Positions 55,749 through 64,000 of a stretch of DNA of 64,000 bases are shown piece by piece; the first letter of the stretch is position 1, and every line of letters begins with the position of its first letter. This DNA is from Antitrichia curtipendula (taxonomy: Eukaryota > Streptophyta > Bryopsida > Hypnales > Leucodontaceae). The stretch covers positions 28,706,001 to 28,770,000 of the forward strand of contig OX579637.1 in the NCBI GenBank assembly GCA_951230915.1, written 5' to 3'. The position numbers and the translations under genes are program-made. The notes beneath the pieces are model-generated. The model saw only the letters and a program-made list of their open reading frames with translations, searched no databases and was not told the DNA's origin.

Positions 55749-57929
55749 CACTAGAAGAAACCCTTGTCGTTATGGACGGGTGCTTAAACATGTATAATTG
55801 CTTTTGTAAACATCAAGCCTTGTGAACATGGATGTCACCTAAAATCCCTTATAATTGATATGTGAAAAACAAGGCAAAATTTCAGTGAACAGGTACTGAA
55901 GGCCGCGTGTTAAGGGCAAACAACCTTTGCAACGTGTGGTTTCAGCTTGTTCAAAAGCTGCCCTTGAAGTGCCACGTCTTGGACACGTAGGCGAGCATTG
56001 CCACGTGGCTTCCAGTCAACCGTGACGTGGCCCCGAAATGAATAGGCCGAACCCCACTACTGTCTAGAAGGCGTTCGCAGAGTCATGAGAAGATTCCGTT
56101 GCGACTGCTACAGTTCACGAAGTCCGCGTCGTTCGGAAATGGAACATCCTAAACCCTGATGTCTTCATTGATGCAAAAGCCTTCACGTTGCCTGCTCACT
56201 CAATCGGCTGTGCAAACAAGAAGCGTTTTCAGTTTAGGGTTCCGTGTTTCTGCAGTGTTTACGTACGTTCCGTTTTGTGCAATCCATGCGCCATGCTGCT
56301 CGACGCACTGTTGCCATGGACATCGATAAACATGCTTGCTGCACAGAATTTGTTGCTTCCTTGTGTTGTACGCAAAAATTTTGAATGTTCTGAGTATCGT
56401 CTGAACATGCAGGTTGTTTCACTATACAGAGACATTCACGGCTTTGTCACTTACTATGCACCTCGAAGGCGTCTTATCAATCACGCAGTACTGTATACTA
56501 CTTCTGTGCAGTGATCCATGCAACACGAGAGTGTGAAAGTCTGGTTCTACGTGACATAAATCTTGCCATACTGACATGAGTTCCGACATCCTTTTTTTGT
56601 AGGCACACGCTCTAACGTCTGTTAATGCAATCATGTATGGTGTTCATAGTCGTTTTTGAAATGATTGTTGTTAACACTTTCCTCATGTATTTCAGTGAGT
56701 CGCAAAATGCTTGGCAAGCCGTCAATGCTAACGGCTATGTCATTTTATGTGTCTTACTCAGCGCCTGGCAGGTGCTGAGATCTATTAGTCATGAGCACCA
56801 TATGTACGCGCACAAGGTTTGTGCCATCTCGTCCAGCACTAACATTAACACACTAATAACAGAGCATGCTTCGGTTCGTGTCATTCAATGTAACATCTCC
56901 GAACACATACCACATATAAAGCACGATTCATATAGCTTTTGGTCGTTTCAAACAGCATGACATATAGTGGTCAATAACAAACATGTACAATCATTCATAA
57001 ACATCCACTGTGTGTAATAGTCGTGCCATTTCATATGTGCTGACGACCGCTGTCATGGTGCGAAGGGATACCCAATTTCAAAATGCCAACAACTCACAGG
57101 AATACTACATTGACGCATTATATTCTGTACAGAATATACAATCATGAATACTCCATTAATTTTAACTTCCTTACATAACGGACATCATTTCACTCTAAGT
57201 CTCAATTCCCATCAAAAGAGCAGCACTTCTAAATACTGCAAAGTCACAACATGACGTGTACCACTCCGTAGCCTGCTGAAGTGAACCTTGCTCCCAATTA
57301 TGAACTACATGTATTCCTTTCTAAGTACAAGCAGTATATTGTGTCGCAGTGGCCTCACTTGCTGAGGCTATGTACATCGTTGAAGGACGACCAAAATTCG
57401 GCAGTCAAAACAGCGCCCACTTCATGTCCACCTGTCCGTTTTCACATGGCACAAAATCAGCATCACTCATGCTTTTCAACCTTCAGTTGTAATAGCACAA
57501 TGTCATCGACTTCCTTATTCAACCTTAATGACACTCTTCCAATATACTTGAAGCATCTGCACATCAATTTCTCTGTTCCCCTATGCCAAATCAATAAGAC
57601 AATAGACATAATTTTCCAATCATTTTAATGCTGCGGAACCATTATACGGTCCAATCAGCATGATTTGGCCTCTTTATACAGTTCACTAACTTGGGCGCGC
57701 TAGTCACGCTGCTTCATTTTTTTTTGCTGCTTCACCTTTTTTGACATTCTATACACATAAGAAGTTGCCCATCACACCCGTTCAGTCCGCCGTGAAGACA
57801 CAAAGAACCAAGAAGCTGTACTTCGAATCTGGATGTAAGACAACCGTCACTACATCTGTGGCATTCATGTGTGTTCTCGAATACTGTGGCTCTCTGGACT
57901 AATATAGTGGGAAATCTGACGGAATTGAC
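55749..57929. mobile_element. CACTA-3 left terminus and subterminal region
   Basis: Begins CACTAGAAGAAACCCTTGTC, close to the terminal repeat of CACTA-1 (CACTATAAGAAACCCGCG). Subterminal words TGCCACGTGGCTTCC, GTGACGTGGCCCC and GGATGTCACC follow (55.82-56.03 kb). From 56.1 to 57.9 kb no exon is recognised. The same relative order as at the left side of CACTA-1: terminus, then the 3' end of a minus-strand TNP1-like gene about 2 kb inside. Confidence 0.6.
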
Positions 57930-59236
57930 CTTAGATGCAAGTTGCATTGGTTTCGTAACTGCCTTTGGAGTGTTTAAACTTCCACTTTTCATGACTCCGC
58001 CGCTGGAACCTACCTTCCCTGGTGTTGTTTTCAAGGCATTACGCTTCAGCCGTGACATTCCATCACCAGCCACGTCCTCCTGACAGACAAACATCCGGAA
58101 CTAGTTATGTAGACATACTTGCCGAACACTACTTTCTATGACCACGTTATTTGTGCTCACTGGCACTTCGTTTCACTTCACTTCTAGTTTCTGAGGATTT
58201 TCAGAATGCAACCATTCATCACATTCGTCACAGCAGTTGCACTGGAAGTGTAACCGAAAAAAACAAAACAAACATACAGCATGTGCCATTGCCATGACGT
58301 TACCTCTTCTGGCTGCGAAATGTCCGTCACGTTCCCGACCTGAGTGGCTGAAGCAGGCGCCAAGGCAAATTCAGCCGACACTTGCGTGCCGCCGCTGCTC
58401 ATCGTGTCTTCAGTGTGAGCACCCTCTTCAATTGCGTCCGCTGATTTACCTCCACCTTCCAAACCGACATCACTTTCAGGCTCCTGCAGAAGACCCTCCA
58501 GGAATTCCTCCACTTGTCTTTCGTCGCATCCCATTTCCTTCACAACTGACTCGTCAACATAGTTTGCCGGCGGCGGTGGTACATGCTCCGGCTCTGGAAC
58601 GTGCATGGGAACAAATGCGACATTCGACAAAGAAGGGATTCTTTTGCCCTCAGATCCGCCAAGAGCAGTCTTCAGCACATCATGTGAACGCTCACCTTCT
58701 GGGGAACTCTCCGGTAAGAAATAGAAATGCATGACGTCATGGCTACATAAAAGCGAGCCTATCTTCATGGCTTCGAATGTTCATATCCGTTGGCGACGAG
58801 ATAAGTTGTTCAATTGGGATTGACTTCTTTTCGTCGATCGCAAACACGTAGGCGTCCGTGCAAGTGGCCCAATAGTTCTTGTAGGCCTCCGCAGATAATT
58901 TGTAATTGTGGTCACGCTGAGGATCGTGAGCCTCTGGGATGTTTGTAACTGCTGACGCAAAACTAGTCTCACCCATCATTGGTTCTTCAGGCTTTTGAGT
59001 CTTTGATTTCCTCCCGGAACTCGAAGCAAGGTTACCTCTGTTTGGCGGCGAAGGTAGTGTCCTAGACTATTGATTTATCTTGGCACCATGGCTGTTCTGT
59101 GTACTTGGAGTTCCCATGGAAGCTTGTCCCTCCCCTCCTTGAGCTGACAGTTTTGAGACACAGTTCGTGCGACCATGTCCCTCTTTGTGGACTCCAGCTT
59201 TGCCTTTAGAACCTCAAAGATCACAAATAGTGACCT
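57930..59236 (-). pseudogene. TNP1-like gene of CACTA-3, decayed
   Basis: Minus-strand exons. From about 59.2 kb: basic/Gly-rich KGKAGVHKEGHGRTNCVSK, in-frame TAG after GAKINQ, then PEEPMMGETSFASAVTNIPE, NYKLSAEAYKNYWATCTDAY, IDEKKSIPIEQLISSPTDMN. A one-base shift near 58.75 kb leads to SHDVMHFYFLPESSPEGERS, an acidic segment (DERQVEEFLEGLLQEPESDV) and a donor GTAACG after SQPEE (58304). Acceptor CTGTCAG leads to exon 58079-57930 (EDVAGDGMSRLKRNALKTTP...MQLASK). The acidic exon followed by a basic Lys/Thr exon has the same structure as the last exons of the gene at 960-2979, which is the basis for the assignment; no catalytic motif. Confidence 0.45.
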
Positions 59237-59841
59237 CAGTCAATTGCACAGCGTCTTGCCAATAATTGTGTTCCCGGTTGGAGTGCGGAAGAAGTTGTAG
59301 TCAATCTTCTTCTCGAACTCAGGAATCTTGGTCCTGTACTTGGTGGATTCGAGTGTCTCCAGGAACGGCGTGGTGTTGAAAGGAATTTTGAGGAGTCCAA
59401 GACAATAGTGAAATGGCATTGTTCTTCTTCCTTCTTTCCTGTTTGTGCTGTCACGCAGTGTATTTTGATGATGCTCCCCTTGTTGTGGGCGATCTCTTTG
59501 ATTTTCTTGGCAAAGGAGATGGAGTAGTATGTGTTGTTGTCTTTGTACTTGTACAAGAAGCATATCAGGTTTTTGAATGGTATCATCCTCAGGCTCCAGT
59601 TGTCCATCTTCTTGGGGTTGAGAAACTCCCAGTAATCTCCGTCGTTGTTGATGTCGTCTCCATCTTCTTCATCTTGAGCGACTTTACATTGCTTGAAGAA
59701 CGTCTCCAGTCTTGGTATTTGTTCCTCCGTCCTGTCAATGCAGAAGAACGTATCAGTAAATTCGTAGTTTAGCTCGACTCGACCTAAGTTGGAGACTAGA
59801 TGTACTTCTGATCTTACTGAATGAGTGAGGATATCGGTCAT
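59236..59841 (-). pseudogene. Unknown Lys/Glu-rich protein with one frameshift
   Basis: ATG at 59841 gives MTDILTHSVRSEVHLVSNLG, LNYEFTDTFFCIDRTEEQIP, NPKKMDNWSLRMIPFKNLIC and YYSISFAKKIKEIAHNKGSI up to the sequence for IVLDSSK near 59.39 kb. There the coding continues one base out of phase, within an AAAA run, as IPFNTTPFLETLESTKYRTK and KIDYNFFRTPTGNTIIGKTL to a TGA near 59240. A one-base deletion in a homopolymer explains it; an assembly error is possible. About 200 residues, soluble-looking, no recognised domain. Its ATG lies 5 bp from the first of a cluster of palindromes (59846-60333). Confidence 0.4.
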
Positions 59842-59845
59842 TGTA

Positions 59846-60333
59846 TTTAGGTCGAGTCGACCTAAAGGTCACATATCGGATGTGGTATGATCAGATTTTA
59901 CTGTAGATTTAGTTCAAGCCGATCATAATGGTATTGGACAATATGCTTGATGCTTTTCTCTCTGATCTTGGTAGGGAGATTCACTTTTGTATTCTTTATT
60001 GCTAGAGTGGTGTCACGATTTAGGTCGAGTTGACCTAATTCAAGAGGTATCCTTGGTTTTGGATTTGTTTTTTTCTATGCCCTTCTGATGTGTATGCGTG
60101 ATCATTTAGGTCAAGTTGACCTAACTAGAAGGTGCTCTGGTGTTGGTATTTTTGAACGCCTCAATCTTTTTTTGTTGTCTATATGCCTTCTGCCTATTTG
60201 TGGTTGACAGTTTAGGTCAATTTGACCTAATCTTGACAGGGCCTTTGATTTCTTGTTGTGGACGTAGTTCACTTATGTATATAGTTTAGTATTTTTCAAA
60301 TTGGATTTTATCATTTAGCTCGAGTCAACCTAA
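59846..60333. repeat. Cluster of five TTAGGTC...GACCTAA palindromes
   Basis: Palindromes at 59846-59866 (core TTAGGTCGAGTCGACCTAA), 60020-60038, 60106-60124 (TTAGGTCAAGTTGACCTAA), 60212-60230 (TTAGGTCAATTTGACCTAA) and a degenerate one at 60315-60333. Spacing 86-174 bp, most near 100. Half sites ACCTAAA continue to 60464. The palindromic arms are kept while the intervening sequence is not, which suggests selection or homogenisation of the site itself. Similar sites in the intron at 28.73-28.81 kb and just right of E1 at 42.71-42.75 kb (half sites). Confidence 0.8.
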
Positions 60334-60464
60334 GTGGTTCTTTTATGTTTGAATCCTTTGTACAATGAACCTAAATCCTTTGTATAGTGAACCTAAATCC
60401 TTTGTTGTCGAACCTAAAACCTACATTCGTTGTAGTCAACCTAAACTGGCTTCGACCTAAACTA
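60334..60464. other. ACCTAAA half-site tract adjoining E2
   Basis: Short repeats GAACCTAAATCCTTTGT and then CAACCTAAACTGGCTTCGAC (60437-60456), ending exactly where the giant-element-like end GGGTTGTCTTG begins. Confidence 0.5.
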
Positions 60465-63400
60465 GGGTTGTCTTGTTGGACAGGTTTTTGGATTTTGGTG
60501 ACGTATTGGACATGTCACCTTGCGTGTCGTATATGACAAGTGTGGAGTATAGGCGACAAATGCGCCGCAAAAAAATTTAGGGCTTTGAAATTTTTTATCC
60601 CATGGTAAATGGATTTGTCCTATGTGTCTAGCTGGATGCAGTGACGTAGAAGGACAGAACCACATCAGCTTGGACGACTGCGGGTTGGGGCACGTGCGGG
60701 TAGGTGATTGGGCGACCATGGCTGAAGGGGCAACCGCGGGTAGGTGAAGGGATAAATGAAGAAGCAACTATGAGTAAAAGGGCGACCGCGGGTAGGTGAA
60801 GGGGGTAAATGAAGAGGCAACTATGAGTAAAGGGGCGTCCGCGGGTAGGTGAAGAGGCAACTTCAAGTAAATGAAGAGGCGACTGCGGATGAAGGACGAC
60901 CGCGGATAGGTGAAAGGTGAAAGGAAGCAACTTCGGGTGCACATGGAACCGTGGGTAGGTGAAGGGGCAACAGTTAGGAAGTAATTAAAGAGGCGACCGG
61001 GGTAGGTGAAGGGCCATCCGTAGGAAGTAAAAAATGAAGAGGCGTCCAAAGATAGGTGAAGGGCCAACAATAGGAAGTAATTAAGCAAAGAATCCAATCT
61101 TCTTCAAATCCAATCTCTTTCAATCTAATCTTTTTTAAATTTAATCCTTTTTAAATCCAATCTTTTTTAAATCCAATTTCTTAAAAAAGGCAAAAATTCT
61201 AAAAATTGGGTATGAACATGATTAAGATGAATCTTTGCAAATTGAAAAAAATAATAAAGAAAAAATTTAGTTATATCTCTATTTTTTATTTTTTTATTTT
61301 AAATATTAATGTGACAAATAATAAATGTTTCTTTGAAAATTGCAAAATACAAAGGTGATGTCCTTATTTAAATTTTTTATTTTTATTTTTATTTTTAAAA
61401 TCAACATGACAAATAAATTGTAATTAGGAAGAGTCTTGGAGAATTGCAAAAATTATAAGATAAAGTTTATTTTTAATTCTCCACCTATTATTTTTAAATC
61501 AATATGACAATTAATACTTAAGTACAATGAGTCATTGAGTATTGCAAAAAACAAATGACGAAGTTCTAATTTAAATCTCAACCCATTAGTTTTTATTTAT
61601 AAAATCAAATTGACAAATAATTTATGATTAGAAGGAGTTTAGGAAAATTGAAAGAAAGAAATAGCAAAGTTTTTATTTAAATATTCATGTTTTGTTTTTT
61701 ATTTTTAAATCAATGTAACAATTATACATGAAACGGATGACTCTTTGTGAACTGTAAAATATAACTGGCCCCATTCGTACTTCAATCTTCCGCATGCATA
61801 TTTTGTTTTTAAATCAAAGTGACAAATAATACGTGAATAGGATTATTCACGTAGAATTACAAAAAATAAATAGAAAAGTTCTTAATCTCTATTTTTTATA
61901 TTTTATTTTTATAATCAACACGACAAACTATTCAAAAATAACTTGACTCTTTAAGAATTGCAAAAATTACATGGAAAAGTTCTTAATTAATTTGCCACCA
62001 TTTATTTTTATTTTTAATTCTACATGATTAATAATACATGAATAGGATGAATAGGATGATTTGAAGATTTCAAAAAACAAATACAAGAGATCTTATTTAT
62101 GACTTCCACCCATTATTTTTTACTTGTAAAATCAAACTGACAAGTAACTCATTATTAGAAGTAGAGAACTATCAAAAAATAAATTAAAAAGCTCTTACTT
62201 AAATCATTATCCTTTACTTTTAATATTAGAGCAATATGACAAATAATACATGAGTAGGATGATTCTTTGAAAATTACAAAATGTAAATAGGTATGTTCTT
62301 ACTTCAATCTCCACCATTATTTTTTTATTTTCAAAATCAACATGACAAGTAATTCATGATTAGAAGGAGTCTTTGAAAATTGCAAAAGTTAAAAAGAAAA
62401 GTTCTTACTTAAATCATCATCATTTTCTTTGTGTTTATAAATCAAAGTGACAAGCAATTCATGCTTACAAAAAGCTTTGAAGAATTGCAAAAAATAAGTA
62501 GAGAATTTCTTACATAAATGTGCATCTTTTGTTTTTCATTTTTATAATCAAAGTGACAAATCATAATTAAAAAGAGTCTTAGAGAATTGCAAGAAATAAA
62601 TAGGGCAGTTATTACTTAAATCTCCACTCTTTATTTTTTATTTATATTATCAATACAACAAATGATTTATGATTATGAAGGTTCTTAGAGAATAGTCAAA
62701 AATTTAAAAAAGAGAGTTTCTTACATAAATCACCACCATTTAATTTTTAAATCTTAAAAAAATATGACAATTTATTCATGAGTCATGATTAGAAGGATCT
62801 TTTGAAAATTACAAATTTTAAAAGAAGAAGGCCATACTTAAATCTCCACCTTCTATTTTTTATTCTTAGATTAACCTTACAAACGATTCACTAGTACAAT
62901 GATTCTTTGAAAATTGCAAATCTAAAAATAATGGATAAATTCTTACTTAAATCTCCACGTTAAATTTTAAAATCAACATGATAAATGATTTATAATTAGG
63001 ACAGCTCATTCATAATTGCCAAAAGTAAATAAGAAAGTTTGTACTTAAATCTCTATCCAATATTTTTAGATATTAAGTGACAACATGAAAAATAATACCT
63101 AAATTAAGTAGGATGAATTAGAGAATGGAGAAAACAAATTTTTAATTAAACCTTGATCTTTTATTTTTTTTATTTAGATCAATATGAAAAATAATTCAAG
63201 GTTAGAAGGACTCTTTGATAATTGCAAACTAAAATAAAATGAAAAAGTTCTTACTTAAATCTCACCCTTTATTTTTATTTATATAATCAAAATGGCAAAA
63301 AATTCATAATTATGAGGAATCTTGGAGAATTATAACAAACAAATAGGGATTTTACTATTTTAAATTTCCACCCTAAGTTATTTTTAATTATTAAATCAAC

Positions 63401-64000
63401 ATGACAAATAATACTTCAATAAGATGATTCTTTGAGAATTTTAAAAAGTAGATGGAAAAGTTCTTACTTATTTCCACCCTTTATTTTTATCAATTATAAA
63501 ATCAAAGTAAAAAATAATTCTTAACTAAATGAAGTCCTAAAGAATTGCAAAAAATAAATAGGAAAGTTCATACCTAAACGTCTATCCTTTGTGATTTATT
63601 ATTAAAATCATTATGTCAAACAATATATAGGTAGCACAGTTCTTTGAGAATTACAAAAATAAATAGTTATGTTCTTATTTCAATCTCTACCTATTATTTT
63701 TTATTTTTAGATCTATAATCTCTATCTTTTATTTTTAATTTTAAAAATCAACAAGGACAAATAAATTATGAAAGGACTGCAAAATTTAAAAGGAAAAGTT
63801 CTTATCTAAATAACCACCTTTACTTTGAATTTATTTAAAGTGACAAATCATTCATAATTAGAAAAAATCTTAGAGAGATGCAAAGAACAAATTAGAAAAA
63901 TTCTAATTAAATACCTAACATGAATTGCTAGATTCTTTGAAAATTGCAAAAAACAAATGGATGGCTTTTTATTTAAATCTTTATCCATTATGTTTGAAAA
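60465..64000. mobile_element. Giant TIR element E2, left end (continues beyond window)
   Basis: Starts GGGTTGTCTTGTTGGACAGG, matching the E1 right end (GGGTTGTTTTGCC) for the first 11 bases with one difference and loosely further in (an AT block TTTTTTATCCC like TTATCCCCC). Then the GC-rich array GCGACCGCGGGTAGGTGAAG (60.68-61.08 kb), the same word as in both E1 arrays, then the 105-bp AT-rich array. Order and orientation equal the right end of E1 read inward. No gene is reached before the window ends. Confidence 0.55.
61400..63900 (+). repeat. E2 AT-rich tandem array, about 105-bp period, 24 units
   Basis: Degenerate monomers anchored on AATTCATGATTAGAAGGAGT and CTTTGAAAATTGCAAAA, near 61.42, 61.51, 61.62, 61.72, 61.83, 61.93, 62.03 and so on to 63.84 kb; 23 intervals average about 105 bp. 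Each unit also carries GTTCTTACTTAAATCTCCAC. Reverse complement of the E1 array at 38.4-41.7 kb. Confidence 0.75.

Overview
This window is a repeat-dominated stretch of a large eukaryotic nuclear genome. The evidence is GT-AG introns in most coding relics, CACTA/En-Spm, Mutator-like, hAT and Harbinger-like DNA transposon relics, long AT-rich gene-free tracts, and a 200-N scaffold gap. The mix of transposon proteins (TNP2 with DUF4218/DUF4216, Transposase_24-like, SWIM-type MULE) points to the green-plant lineage. A streptophyte alga such as Chara would fit, but that is inference. No tRNA, rRNA, bacterial operon or CRISPR array was seen. Nearly every recognisable gene belongs to a mobile element; most carry in-frame stops or frameshifts.

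Layout. 1-21.3 kb: CACTA material. A TNP1/Transposase_24-like gene (minus, 960-2979, the four exons seen splice in phase), a decayed TNP2 transposase (minus, about 10.5-7.0 kb), a second TNP1-like gene (plus, 11.7-13.9 kb), a DUF4216 fragment (plus, 18.7-19.5 kb) and a CACTA right terminus ending at 21272. Nested in it are copy A of a four-copy gag-like family (3.7-5.7 kb), a 0.73-kb MITE (5825-6553) and satellite-like arrays. 21.3-28.3 kb: copy B, a MULE transposase with a SWIM finger, a perfect 40-bp hairpin and copy C. 28.4-30.35 kb: a two-exon gene cut by a CACTA left end.

30352-42705 is a 12.35-kb element with about 200-bp terminal inverted repeats, GC-rich CGACC-type subterminal arrays and a 105-bp AT-rich tandem repeat. 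It carries two convergent genes, one with a RING-H2 finger and one coiled-coil protein, and no transposase I can recognise. A second, diverged end of the same type starts at 60465 and runs off the window with the same two array types. This element family is the best candidate for something undescribed.

42.7-60.46 kb lies between those two ends. It holds a clean six-exon gene with a DGNHR motif like the ParB/sulfiredoxin fold (43606-45473, minus), a DUF7869-like transposase-type gene with two in-frame TAA codons plus two upstream ORFs on the same strand (46.2-50.3 kb), an AT-rich tract, the gap with copy D, a truncated hAT transposase, and a third CACTA left end (55749) with a decayed TNP1-like gene. 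A cluster of about 20-bp palindromes precedes the second giant-element end.
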